Assembly (NCBI GenBank): GCA_045599005.1 | Contig: JAZRVF010000015.1 | Span: 1-64,000, forward strand | Reading direction: 5' to 3' | Origin: Treponema_I sp045599005 | Lineage (GTDB): Bacteria; Spirochaetota; Spirochaetia; Treponematales; Treponemataceae | DNA: 64,000 nucleotides | Shown: one piece after another, positions 28,165-36,677 of the stretch | Position numbering within the stretch: the stretch's first letter is position 1 | Layout: each line of letters starts with the position of its first letter | Made by a program: the position numbers and the translations under genes | The notes under the pieces: generated by a model | The model's input: the letters and a program-made list of their open reading frames with translations, nothing else | Told to the model about the DNA's origin: nothing | Databases searched by the model: none

Positions 28165-28998
28165 ATGCTTAAAGAATTCACATTGAACAACGGTGTCAAA
28201 GTTCCTGCAGTCGGTTACGGCACTTTTCTCTCAACCGAGAATAATGGCGGAGAAGTCCTCCGTTCTGCGGTTGAGGCCGGTTACCGTTATTTTGATACGG
28301 CATCTTTCTATGGAAACGAGGCTGAACTTGGAAAAGTGTTAGATACATCAGGCCTGAGAAGGGAAGATTTTCAGATTGGAAGTAAGCTCTGGCGGACAGA
28401 AATGGGATACGAACAGGCAAAGAAAGCTTTTCTGGATTCAATCACAAGATTAAGGACTGATTATCTTGATGTGTACATGATCCACTGGCCAAAGCAGGAA
28501 AACTATGATGAAACATGGAAAGAGGTTCTGAGAAACACCTGGCGTGCCATGGAAGAACTTTACCAGGAAGGGAAAATCAGGGCTTTGGGGCTCTCAAACT
28601 TTCTTCCTCATCACCTGGATGTGATTCTTGATTCGGCAAAGATTAATCCGGCGCTCAACCAGCTGGAACTTCACGTGGGATACATGCAGAGCGAAGCGGT
28701 AGAGTATTCAAAGAAAAACGGCATTCAGGTCCAGGCATGGAGTCCTTTGGGAAGGCAGCGGGTAATCAATGAACCGGTTGTCCTGAGAATGGCAGAGAAA
28801 TACGGTCTTTCGCCGGCACAGTTTCTTCTGGGCTTCCTGAACCGGCAGGGAATCATGGTTCTTCCCAAGGCTTCAGATCCTGAGCGCATGAAAATGAACA
28901 TGCAGCTTGACGGATTTGAGATCTCAAAAGAAGACATGCAGTTTCTGAAATGTCTTCCGCAGATGGGCTGGTCCGGCGAACACCCGGATTTTGTCTAA
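28165..28998 (+). CDS. Aldo/keto reductase
   Basis: NADPH-dependent carbonyl reductase of 277 residues, the typical length of this superfamily. The catalytic tetrad is visible: Asp in YFDTASFYGNE, Tyr in the same stretch, Lys in GSKLWR and His in MIHWPK. The C-terminal cofactor-binding region (VLPKASDPERM) is intact. It resembles 2,5-diketo-gluconate/methylglyoxal reductase-like bacterial AKRs, but the substrate cannot be assigned. A strong promoter places the transcription start on the ATG. The palindrome TATTTTTATAAAAATA follows the stop codon. Confidence 0.92.
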   Translation: MLKEFTLNNGVKVPAVGYGTFLSTENNGGEVLRSAVEAGYRYFDTASFYGNEAELGKVLDTSGLRREDFQIGSKLWRTEMGYEQAKKAFLDSITRLRTDYLDVYMIHWPKQENYDETWKEVLRNTWRAMEELYQEGKIRALGLSNFLPHHLDVILDSAKINPALNQLELHVGYMQSEAVEYSKKNGIQVQAWSPLGRQRVINEPVVLRMAEKYGLSPAQFLLGFLNRQGIMVLPKASDPERMKMNMQLDGFEISKEDMQFLKCLPQMGWSGEHPDFV

Positions 28999-29118
28999 CC
29001 GTATTTTTATAAAAATAATTGTTTACAGTCCTTATTTCCTCTGCAAAAGTCAAACCGACTGGCAGGATCTTTTTTTCATCCGGTGATAAGCCTGCGCGGG
29101 ATTGGAGCGGCGCTTGCG

Positions 29119-29133
29119 TTGGCCGTAGGCCAA
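29119..29133. repeat. Small perfect palindrome TTGGCC-GTA-GGCCAA
   Basis: A 6-3-6 inverted repeat in a GC-rich stretch of the 213-base gap between the reductase and the hypothetical gene. The surrounding sequence (about 29097-29160) is unlike its neighbours in composition. It may be part of a dispersed repeat; its function is unknown. Confidence 0.4.
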
Positions 29134-29211
29134 TGAACGTGAGTGAACCGCGGAAAGCCCCCAAACTGCCGCAGTGTACGCCCTGATTTTCCTGCTTCTC
29201 TTCTTCTTCAG

Positions 29212-29853
29212 ATGTCCGCTTTTTTTTCCGATGAATCTACTGTGAAGGTTCTCAGACGTTTTTCTGCCGTTGTCCTCTGTCTATTTGCGGCAACCGCGGC
29301 TTTTTCAATTGCGATAACATACAAGGAACAGTACTACCAGCTTTTTCACCAGCATTATCAGGAGTATCCCGAGGATGTGATGGAAAACATCTACTGGCTT
29401 GAACGGGCTGTTGCCGCTGATTTCTGCAATCCACGCTATGCCCTCGCAAAGATTGAGGACGAGACCCAGTGGGAGAAATACCGCTATCTTTTCATGATGC
29501 ACGTGAACATAAAACTTGCGGAACAGCATCTGCGCCTTGGAAAAACCTGGGACAAGGAAAAGGCCTATTTCTACGATGCGCCCCTGAAGGATGAATTCCT
29601 CAGGAATCTTGATACGGCGGAAACCTGTTATCAGACTGCCCTCTTCTACTGGGGAGAAGCCCAGCTCTGGGCAGAGAAAGCCAACCAGAAAAAGTTTTTC
29701 TTCCTTTACATAACAGACCAGCAGTTCTGGGAAGATGAGCGGGCCCGGATCTACACCGGCGAACTGGATTACGCAAAGACAATCAACCGGGAACTGAAAA
29801 GGCTTCAGAATGTGCGGGAGACTCTGCAGGCTATGGACGGAACCACTTACTGA
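29212..29853 (+). CDS. Hypothetical one-TM protein
   Basis: 213 residues from the ATG at 29212. A hydrophobic segment (about residues 16-36) suggests an N-terminal membrane anchor, followed by a helical, aromatic and acidic domain (YQLFHQHYQEYPEDV; WGEAQLWAEKA) in the periplasm or cytoplasm. I recognise no family; it may be a spirochaete-specific conserved protein. The start is uncertain: no Shine-Dalgarno is visible, and the open frame extends back to 29143 without coding character. Codon use resembles the neighbouring carbohydrate genes. Confidence 0.65.
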   Translation: MSAFFSDESTVKVLRRFSAVVLCLFAATAAFSIAITYKEQYYQLFHQHYQEYPEDVMENIYWLERAVAADFCNPRYALAKIEDETQWEKYRYLFMMHVNIKLAEQHLRLGKTWDKEKAYFYDAPLKDEFLRNLDTAETCYQTALFYWGEAQLWAEKANQKKFFFLYITDQQFWEDERARIYTGELDYAKTINRELKRLQNVRETLQAMDGTTY

Positions 29854-29904
29854 TTTTCCGGGTCTGATCTGATCTTCAGGCCCATTCATCCGAAAAAGTC
29901 CTCA

Positions 29905-29933
29905 TTGTGCATGGCTTTTTTACGCATTAGAAT
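29905..29933 (+). promoter_or_regulatory. Leaderless promoter of the second GH43 gene
   Basis: TTGTGC (29905-29910), 17-base spacer, TAGAAT (29928-29933). The ATG at 29940 starts 7 bases after the box. Confidence 0.6.
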
Positions 29934-29939
29934 CTTGCT

Positions 29940-31334
29940 ATGAAAACTCAAGCATTCAATCCTTATCTTCCTTATTTTGAATACATTCCGGACGGAGAAC
30001 CTTACGTTTTTGACGGCCGCGTGTACATCTACGGCTCTCATGACCGCTACAACGGTCCTGTTTTCTGCATGAACGACTATGTAACCTGGTCAGCCCCGGT
30101 TGATGACCTTGGAAACTGGCGCTACGAAGGCGTAATTTTCGAGAAAACTCAGGATCCGGCCAACCCGGACGGGGCAATGTGCCTTTATGCACCGGACATG
30201 ACTGTGGGCCCTGACGGAAAATATTATCTTTATTATTGTCTTGATAAAATTCCTCTGGTTTCTGTTGCCGTATGTGACAGTCCCGCAGGAAAGTTCCAGT
30301 TTCTGGGCTATGTTCACTACAAGGACGGCACACGGCTTGGAGAAAGAGCGGACGATGAGCCCCAGTTTGATCCCGGTGTGATCACCGAAGGAGACAGAAC
30401 CTACCTTTACACAGGATTCTGCGGTCAGGGTGACAAATCACGGCACGGGTCTTTCTGCACTACTCTGGACAAAGACATGCTTACGATTATTGAAGAGCCT
30501 GTTCTTGTTGCTCCCGGTGTTGAGTACTGCCAGGGTACAGGCTTTGAGGGACATGCTTTCTTTGAGGCAAGTTCCATAAGAAAACGCGGGGATCTTTATT
30601 ACCTTATCTATTCATCAACACCGATGCATGAACTCTGCTATGCAACCGCGAAAAACCCACGGGATAAATTCACTTACGGCGGCGTGATTGTCTCCAATGT
30701 TGACGTGGGAATCGGGACTTACAAAGAAAGCGGTACTCCGGCTGCCTACGGTGCGAACAACCACGGAAGCATCGTGCAGATTGGGGAGGACTGGTACATT
30801 TTCTACCACCGGCACACAAACGGAACCTGGTATGCAAGACAGGGCTGCGCGGAAAAGATCGCCTTTGAGGCTGACGGAAGCATTCCACAGGTTGAGATAA
30901 CTTCATGCGGTCTTAACGGCGGTCCTCTGGCGGCAGAAGGCGAATATCCGGCCTACATCGCATGCAATCTGTTCACAGACAGGGAGCAGATGTACGTTGC
31001 GGAAGGTTTTCCGCGCATAATGCAGGAAGGACGTGACGGTGATGAGGAGCTTTCCTACATTTCCGCCATGACTGACAGCGCCACTGCCGGATTCAAATAC
31101 TTCAGCTTTGCCGGTGTGAAGAGCATTTCTGTGGAGACCCGCGGTTATGCGGCCGGTGTCTTTGAGGTGCGGACCGCATACAAAGGGCCTGTTATCGCGG
31201 AGATTCCTGTGGATTACACAAACATCTGGGTAAAAGCTTCGGCAAAGGTTGCAGTGCCCGACGGAATTTATCCGCTTTATCTCACTTTCCGCGGTCAGGG
31301 AACTGTTCAGCTGAGGAAATTCTTCTTTGAATGA
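29940..31334 (+). CDS. GH43 family glycosidase with C-terminal CBM6-like domain
   Basis: 464 residues, no signal peptide. Residues about 5-320 form the GH43 propeller with the triad Asp18 (IPDGEPYVF), Asp144 (QFDPGVI) and Glu209 (FFEASSIRK). Residues about 340-464 are a beta-sandwich resembling CBM6-type modules. Likely substrates are arabino- or xylo-oligosaccharides after uptake; specificity is not determinable here. A promoter places +1 on the ATG. It is followed by the glycan-locus gene wbaP after 91 bases, which has its own promoter. Confidence 0.85.
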   Translation: MKTQAFNPYLPYFEYIPDGEPYVFDGRVYIYGSHDRYNGPVFCMNDYVTWSAPVDDLGNWRYEGVIFEKTQDPANPDGAMCLYAPDMTVGPDGKYYLYYCLDKIPLVSVAVCDSPAGKFQFLGYVHYKDGTRLGERADDEPQFDPGVITEGDRTYLYTGFCGQGDKSRHGSFCTTLDKDMLTIIEEPVLVAPGVEYCQGTGFEGHAFFEASSIRKRGDLYYLIYSSTPMHELCYATAKNPRDKFTYGGVIVSNVDVGIGTYKESGTPAAYGANNHGSIVQIGEDWYIFYHRHTNGTWYARQGCAEKIAFEADGSIPQVEITSCGLNGGPLAAEGEYPAYIACNLFTDREQMYVAEGFPRIMQEGRDGDEELSYISAMTDSATAGFKYFSFAGVKSISVETRGYAAGVFEVRTAYKGPVIAEIPVDYTNIWVKASAKVAVPDGIYPLYLTFRGQGTVQLRKFFFE

Positions 31335-31389
31335 TTGAGCCAGCCCCCGGACTGAAAAGGGTCTGCAAGAAGGTTTTTCCGCCTTTTTG

Positions 31390-31418
31390 TTGACCCGAAA
31401 ATCCAGTTGATATATATT
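31390..31418 (+). promoter_or_regulatory. Leaderless promoter of the WbaP-like gene
   Basis: TTGACC (31390-31395), 17-base spacer, TATATT (31413-31418), then 7 bases to ATG 31426. It decides the start: a TTG at 31417 in the same frame overlaps the -10 box. Confidence 0.7.
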
Positions 31419-31425
31419 GACATTC

Positions 31426-32892
31426 ATGACTGAAAACGAATTCAAACAGTATCTAAAAAAGCAGTTTCCTCATAAAAGTTCTTTCTGGTCAGGTTTTTCT
31501 ATTTTCTGCGTGGACTGTCTTTCCACAATGTTCTGTTTCAGTTTAAGCTTTTTCATTGTCAACCTTATCAACCCGCCGGCGATTCACTTCAAGGTTTTCA
31601 TCAATTATGCAGTTTTTCTTCCATTTGTCTGGCTTCTTTTCGGCTGCATAGGTCTTTACCCCGGCATAATGATTTCTCCCACTGAAGAGATCCGGAAGAT
31701 TTTTCTCAGTTTCTTCTTCTGTTTCTCGGGAATAACTGTTTTTCTCCTTTTTTCTGAAATTCTGGGCGGAACACTTACCCATACACTCCTTGTACGGAGC
31801 AGTAATCTTTGGGCTCTTGTTGTGGCCTTGCTTCTGAACGTCCCTATCACAACGCTCTTTGTCCCTATCTTCCGGGAAGGCGCACGGCATTTCTTTTCCC
31901 GCTTCAGATGGTGGGGTGTGGCATCAGTTTTATATTGCAACGGTGGGATTCCGGAAGTCCTGATTGACCGTATCAAAAGAAATCCCTATCTGGGATATAA
32001 AATTGCGGTAATAATCGATCAGTCTGGCACAGAGGATTGTTTTACAGAAGGAGAAATTCCTGTTCTTTGTCCAAACAGCAAACTTATGGATGAATTGCAC
32101 AAATCCGGCATAAAAGTTGCTTTTTTGAGCGACTGCGGACCTGTTGCCCATAAATTCATGCAGCAGTACCGCTATACGATTACTGTGATGAATGATCAGG
32201 CCAATTTCACAAACTACATGCAAATGCGTGACATTGCCGGAATCCTGGGCTATTCTTCCACACAGCAGCTTTCTTTCAAGGCAAATCTTATTCTCAAACG
32301 GATACTGGACATCGGGATCATACTTTTCTTTTCACCGTTTATCATACCTGTTTTCCTGATTCTGATGGTCCTCACAAAATGTACGTCAAAAGGCCCGATT
32401 TTCTATGGTCACAAAAGGGTCGGAAAAAACGGAAAGGAATTCAAATGCTGGAAATTCCGTTCCATGGGAATTGATTCTGCTGAGAGGCTTGAAGAAATAC
32501 TGGCAACAGATCCGGTGCGCCGGGCAGAATGGGAGAAAGACCGGAAGTTTTCGGATGATCCCCGTGTGACAAAATTCGGTAAGATTCTCAGGAAAACAAG
32601 CCTGGACGAACTGCCTCAGCTGATAAATGTCCTGACAGGAGAGATGAGTCTTGTAGGGCCACGCCCTGTCACAGAGCCGGAGCTGGCAAAGTACGGTGAA
32701 TACAAGGATTATGTTCTTTCTGTAACGCCGGGTCTCTCGGGAATGTGGCAGGTCTCCGGACGTTCGGACACAGCTTACGAAGAGCGGGTTTCTCTTGATA
32801 CATACTATATCAACAACTGGTCAATCTGGATGGACATCTGGATTCTGATCAAGACAGTCTGGGTTGTCCTTACTCACAAAGGTGCTTATTAA
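31426..32892 (+). CDS. Polyprenyl-phosphate sugar-1-phosphate transferase (WbaP-like)
   Basis: Initiating enzyme of surface polysaccharide synthesis: transfers a hexose-1-phosphate (galactose in WbaP itself) from a UDP-sugar to undecaprenyl phosphate at the inner membrane. 488 residues. The N-terminal half has four to five TM helices. A CoA-binding-like domain follows (residues about 160-270), and a fifth helix precedes the catalytic domain with KFRSM, DELPQLINVL, MSLVGPRP and PGLSGMWQVSGRS, all hallmark stretches. It opens the 31-55 kb glycan locus. Galactose versus another sugar is not resolved. Confidence 0.92.
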   Translation: MTENEFKQYLKKQFPHKSSFWSGFSIFCVDCLSTMFCFSLSFFIVNLINPPAIHFKVFINYAVFLPFVWLLFGCIGLYPGIMISPTEEIRKIFLSFFFCFSGITVFLLFSEILGGTLTHTLLVRSSNLWALVVALLLNVPITTLFVPIFREGARHFFSRFRWWGVASVLYCNGGIPEVLIDRIKRNPYLGYKIAVIIDQSGTEDCFTEGEIPVLCPNSKLMDELHKSGIKVAFLSDCGPVAHKFMQQYRYTITVMNDQANFTNYMQMRDIAGILGYSSTQQLSFKANLILKRILDIGIILFFSPFIIPVFLILMVLTKCTSKGPIFYGHKRVGKNGKEFKCWKFRSMGIDSAERLEEILATDPVRRAEWEKDRKFSDDPRVTKFGKILRKTSLDELPQLINVLTGEMSLVGPRPVTEPELAKYGEYKDYVLSVTPGLSGMWQVSGRSDTAYEERVSLDTYYINNWSIWMDIWILIKTVWVVLTHKGAY

Positions 32893-32903
32893 GTAAAAGT
32901 AAT

Positions 32904-33366
32904 TGTCATCCTGAGCGATAAAAACATAGTTTTTTTTCGAAGGGGCTTTTATAATAACAATCGTTTCAATTGTTATTAGCCCGTTGAGTTTTTCTTCAGA
33001 AAAACTCAATGCCCATCGCGTCAGCGATTTGCAATGTTTCGACTTCACTCACTACGTTCGTTCCGCGCAACATGACACGGGTGTGTCATCCTGAGCGATA
33101 ACCACTTTGTCATCCTGAGCGGGGTCGAAGGATCTATACAAAGTGCATTCTAGTTTGTGAAGATGTTTCGACTGCATTCGCTGCGCTAATTCCGCTCAAC
33201 ATGACACGGTGTGTGTGTATCACTGCGCGCACCCGCTTTGCATGACAATTGTTGCCATTCGCTACGTTCGTTCCGCGCAACATGACAATTGTTGCCATTC
33301 TCTGCGTTCGTTCCGCGCAACAAATGACACTTTTTATCGTTCTCTGCGTTCGTTCCGCTTGGCAGG
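32904..33366. repeat. Cluster of GTCATCCTGAGCG / TTCGTTCCGCGCAACATGACA repeats
   Basis: Fills the 503-base gap between wbaP and the convergent BCCT gene. Left-type units (TGTCATCCTGAGCG) start near 32904, 33086 and 33109. Right-type units (CGTTCGTTCCGC(G/T)CAACATGACA) recur about five times from 33056 to 33366, some as 40-45-base tandem copies with TTGTTGCCATTC. Left and right units are the two arms of the same dispersed inverted repeat seen intact at 63640-63740. Short frames here are repeat artefacts. Confidence 0.85.
32943..33009. repeat. Two adjacent hairpins after the WbaP-like gene
   Basis: GGGCT...AATAACAAT (32943-32961) pairs with ATTGTTATT-AGCCC (32969-32982), and TTGAGTTTTTC (32984-32994) pairs perfectly with GAAAAACTCAA (32999-33009). 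They could contribute to transcript ending, though no poly-T follows. Confidence 0.55.
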
Positions 33367-33395
33367 ACAAAGAGGGAAAACGCTCCCCCTTTTTT

Positions 33396-34901
33396 TCAGA
33401 TTTCTTTTCTTGCGTCTTTTATGAAACTCACCACAATCATCAGCATTACGATTCCGACGGGGAATGCGGCAATGATACTTACAGACTGAAGGTTGTTCAT
33501 TGAACTGTCCGAGAAAATCAGTGCAATAGGAAGAAGAATCAGGATGATGCACCACAGAAGCTCAATAAGTTTGTGGGGCTGCTGGTTCTCTTCCAGTTTC
33601 TTGTAGCTGTAGCAGGAGCCGATGTAGGCAATGGAATCGAATGATGTTGAATAGAATGCGATCATACAGACAAGAAGCAGGATAAACACAAAAGGTGCGG
33701 CAGGCAGCGTGCGGATGATTGAGATGATAAGACTGTAAAGATCACCGTCTGCAAGATAGGTCTGGATGAATCCGGCTCCTTCCATAAGCTCTGAACCGAG
33801 ACCATAGTTCCCCAGAACGATGAAACTGAGGATTGTAGAACCCACACCGAAGGCATAACCGCCAAGAATGACCTGTTTTACAGTGCGGCCACGGCTGATG
33901 CTTCCGATGAAGAATGGAGCAGCCACACACCAGACCATCCAGTAAGCCCAGTAGAAGATTGTCCAGTTCTGGGGAAAACTTGTGGTGCGCAAAGGATCCG
34001 TGTATGTTGACAGTTCAATAAAGTTCTGGAACATTTTTCCAAGGCTTGCGACACCTGTGTCGATGATGTATTTGGCTTTTCCGCCGAAGACAAAGACGAA
34101 TGCGATCAGTCCCAAGAAAAGATAGATACAGCTTTTTGCAAGGATTGAGATTCCCTTGAAACCGTGAAGCAACGAATAAGTGTAAATACAGCATGTGACA
34201 ACCAGAATGATGATTGTAACAAGAGTTGTGTTCAGTTCAACGTGGAAAATCTCGTTGATGATTTTTGCCATGAGCGGAGTTGCCAGGCTGAATGTTGTCG
34301 CGGTTCCTGCAATAAGGGCAAAGACAGCAAGCAGGTCAATGAGGCGGCCGGCAAAACCGTCTGTATGATTACCAAGAAGAGGACGGCAGCTTTCTGAATA
34401 CTTCTGGCGGCTCCGGTTTCTTACATGCAGCATGAAACCGAAACTTACGGCAAGAACAAGGTAGAAAGCCCAGGGAATCAGACTCCAGTGGAAGAGCGGG
34501 AACACAGGTGCCCATTCTTGGATTGAACCCAGTTCGGCAATGCGCGGATCGGTTGCGTACAGGACCCATTCACTGAATGAATAGAAAAGAATGTCCGCCG
34601 CAAGACCGCAGGTGAACATCATGCTTCCCCATTCAAAGAAACTGTATTTTGGTTTTTCATCAGGTTTTCCGAGCCGGATCTGTCCGAACTTTGAGAAAGC
34701 AAAGAAAATGGAAACCAGGAAAATTCCAAGTCCGATGATCAGGTAATAGGTTCCCAAGGTGTCTCCCAGAAAGAAACGGACCTTGCTCAGCACTTCATTT
34801 GATCCTTCCGGCCAGGCGATGAAAAACGCGCACAGAACCAGAACGATCAGCAGTGGAACAAGAGTAATCATCCAGTCAATCTTTTTGAAATTCTTCTCCA
34901 T
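33396..34901 (-). CDS. BCCT family choline/betaine transporter
   Basis: Sodium- or proton-coupled uptake carrier of 501 residues with about 12 TM helices and the family signature (YWAYWMVWCVAAPFFIGSI, SRGRTVKQ). Its position directly after licA-licC makes choline the likely substrate, supplying LicA; classical lic loci use an unrelated LicB permease here. The start at 34901 has GGAGG 11 bases upstream; the ATG at 34919 has no ribosome-binding site. It is 25 bases downstream of licC and the last gene of the licA-licC-BCCT operon. Confidence 0.93.
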   Translation of the reverse strand: MEKNFKKIDWMITLVPLLIVLVLCAFFIAWPEGSNEVLSKVRFFLGDTLGTYYLIIGLGIFLVSIFFAFSKFGQIRLGKPDEKPKYSFFEWGSMMFTCGLAADILFYSFSEWVLYATDPRIAELGSIQEWAPVFPLFHWSLIPWAFYLVLAVSFGFMLHVRNRSRQKYSESCRPLLGNHTDGFAGRLIDLLAVFALIAGTATTFSLATPLMAKIINEIFHVELNTTLVTIIILVVTCCIYTYSLLHGFKGISILAKSCIYLFLGLIAFVFVFGGKAKYIIDTGVASLGKMFQNFIELSTYTDPLRTTSFPQNWTIFYWAYWMVWCVAAPFFIGSISRGRTVKQVILGGYAFGVGSTILSFIVLGNYGLGSELMEGAGFIQTYLADGDLYSLIISIIRTLPAAPFVFILLLVCMIAFYSTSFDSIAYIGSCYSYKKLEENQQPHKLIELLWCIILILLPIALIFSDSSMNNLQSVSIIAAFPVGIVMLMIVVSFIKDARKEI

Positions 34902-34926
34902 ATTTGATTTTTCCTCCATTTAATAA

Positions 34927-35637
34927 TCAATCAACTTTTTTGTAGGAACTGTCAATTTCACACAGCTCCGAATAATTGTCTATTTCTTTTATATCTTCTA
35001 TGGACATGGGACGAATTCCAAGCCGGTATTCATCAGGGTGGCAGAAAAGCGCAACGTCATCCCAATAAATCTGTCTGTTCTGATTCCTGTCGAATTCCAG
35101 TTCAAGATGAGCCTTGAGTCTTGCACCGTCTTCCTCAGTCCAGCGGCTTACGGAGAACAGTTGCCAGCCTTTTTCAGCACCGGTGCGGGAACATGCAGTC
35201 ACAACATCATTTTCCAGTGTCAGCACCCACTCTTCTGTAGGAGAATCCGTCCAGACACAGTTGTAGCCGGAGCGTTCAAAATCCGGCTGAAGAATGTCCG
35301 GATTGTAGATCAGCTGGTCGCCGTCAAGAATGATCGCATTGCAGATGTGATCCCGGGCGGCATAAAGTGACGAAATGTTGTTGCAGGTGTCATAAAAAGG
35401 GTTTTCAATCAGGGAAAGCCCCGGATATTTTTCAGGCAGAAAGCCGAACTGCTCCTTAAGGTAGCCAACCACCACGTAAATCTCGTGGATTCCGTTTTTA
35501 TGGAGTCCGCTGATCACAGACTCTATCATTGTCTGACCGTTGACCTTCACCAGCGGTTTTGGAGTTGTCAGAGTGACCGGCTGCATTCTTTTTCCGATTC
35601 CGGCCGCCATGATTATTGCACGTTCAACTTTATGCAT
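34927..35637 (-). CDS. licC: LicC-like CTP:phosphocholine cytidylyltransferase
   Basis: Nucleotidyltransferase of 236 residues that activates phosphocholine to CDP-choline. The N-terminal motif MAAGIGKRMQPVTLTTPKPL is diagnostic of the LicC/sugar-1-P nucleotidyltransferase fold, and the metal-binding Asp is in LDGDQL. The ATG at 35637 overlaps the licA stop codon by 8 bases (ATGCATAA), with GGAAAAG just upstream, so the two are translationally coupled. The longer frame from 35658 was not used. CDP-choline could serve glycan decoration or phosphatidylcholine synthesis, both known for host-associated bacteria. Confidence 0.9.
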   Translation of the reverse strand: MHKVERAIIMAAGIGKRMQPVTLTTPKPLVKVNGQTMIESVISGLHKNGIHEIYVVVGYLKEQFGFLPEKYPGLSLIENPFYDTCNNISSLYAARDHICNAIILDGDQLIYNPDILQPDFERSGYNCVWTDSPTEEWVLTLENDVVTACSRTGAEKGWQLFSVSRWTEEDGARLKAHLELEFDRNQNRQIYWDDVALFCHPDEYRLGIRPMSIEDIKEIDNYSELCEIDSSYKKVD

Positions 35638-36553
35638 TGTCTTTTCCACAATCTGCAATGGCCTCTGAAGCCACTACAAAGAATTCCTTTGCGTAATTGT
35701 ACTGGGCCAGGGCGTAATCCCCGAACTCCACGGCAAAAATACGCTTGTATTCGCACCAGTTGCTCCAAAGAAGTCCGCTTGCGGCAATATAGCAGTAAAT
35801 TTTTGCCCGATTCTGAAGCGTGCACTGACCCTGGAAATAAATGTCTATCAGATTGTCACACTGTTCCTTATCGTACATTGCGTAAATGCAGAACATTGCC
35901 ACATCCAGGTGAGGATCGTTCATTCCGGCGTATTCCCAGTCAATCAGCCGGATTTCCTCGGAACCGTCCTCTTTTCTGACAAAGAGAAAATTGTCCGGAA
36001 CCGCATCAATGTGACAAAGCTGTTTTTCTCCGCAATGCTTATTGATGAATGGAAGAAGGGAGAAAACCTTTTTCTTGGTTTCCTGATAATCAGGATAGCA
36101 GCTGGGCATTCCGTTCCAAAGCTTTTCGTAAAAATCAATCATCTTGAAAACATCGAATTCATGGTTGACTTTGAGTCCCAGGCTGTGGAACTGGCGGAGT
36201 TTTTCCATTGAGCGTTCAAGGTCTTTCTGATCCAAAGGATTGCACACCCGTGATGACTCAAAAAACTCAGAGATTTTATAACCGGTCTCAGGATTTATGT
36301 AATTCACCTGATCACAGATCTGCCGGCCATCAAGAACGGAATAGACCTCCGCTTCCTGCCTGCGGTTGATAAGTTTTTCCGTGCCTTCACCGGGAATGCG
36401 CATGATATATTTTCTGCCCTTAACCACAAAACTGAAAGACCGGTTTGTCATTCCGGCCTTAAGTACGGCAGCGTCTTTTATCTGATCTTCTGAAACGGCA
36501 AAGGTATTGCATATAATCTTCTTTGCCTGGGAAGAAATCGAGTATTTACACAT
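35630..36553 (-). CDS. licA: LicA-like choline kinase
   Basis: ATP-dependent choline kinase of 307 residues with an aminoglycoside-phosphotransferase fold: catalytic loop LCHIDAVPDNFLF (HxDxxxxN) and metal-binding Asp in LIDWEYAG. First gene of a licA-licC-BCCT operon: import, phosphorylation and activation of choline. The start at 36553 is fixed by a TTTACA-N17-TATAAT promoter whose -10 box lies 7 bases upstream; the frame's ATG at 36562 is inside that box. No CTG/CAAT repeat tract of the Haemophilus phase-variation type is present at the 5' end. Confidence 0.9.
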   Translation of the reverse strand: MCKYSISSQAKKIICNTFAVSEDQIKDAAVLKAGMTNRSFSFVVKGRKYIMRIPGEGTEKLINRRQEAEVYSVLDGRQICDQVNYINPETGYKISEFFESSRVCNPLDQKDLERSMEKLRQFHSLGLKVNHEFDVFKMIDFYEKLWNGMPSCYPDYQETKKKVFSLLPFINKHCGEKQLCHIDAVPDNFLFVRKEDGSEEIRLIDWEYAGMNDPHLDVAMFCIYAMYDKEQCDNLIDIYFQGQCTLQNRAKIYCYIAASGLLWSNWCEYKRIFAVEFGDYALAQYNYAKEFFVVASEAIADCGKDNA

Positions 36554-36560
36554 AAAAGGC

Positions 36561-36589
36561 ATTATAGCAAAATGAGTTTCGTTTGTAAA
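36561..36589 (-). promoter_or_regulatory. Near-consensus leaderless promoter of the lic operon
   Basis: Minus strand: TTTACA (36589-36584), 17-base spacer, TATAAT (36566-36561), 7 bases to ATG 36553. Confidence 0.75.
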
Positions 36590-36641
36590 ACCGGGACGGG
36601 AGGAGAGCTATTCACAGTTCCTGCAGGATAAACGGGCAAAC

Positions 36642-36670
36642 TTGTTTCTTTTCAATAATTGACCTATAAT
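36642..36670 (+). promoter_or_regulatory. Leaderless promoter of the first Wzi-like gene
   Basis: TTGTTT (36642-36647), 17-base spacer, TATAAT (36665-36670), 7 bases to ATG 36678. Divergent from the lic promoter, about 50 bases apart. Confidence 0.7.
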
Positions 36671-36677
36671 CCCGGCT

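Noticed and set aside
33360..33395. Possible terminator with T-run at the 3' end of the BCCT gene
   Set aside because: The only stem (GGGA/TCCC) is four base pairs and points to the plus strand, where no gene ends nearby.
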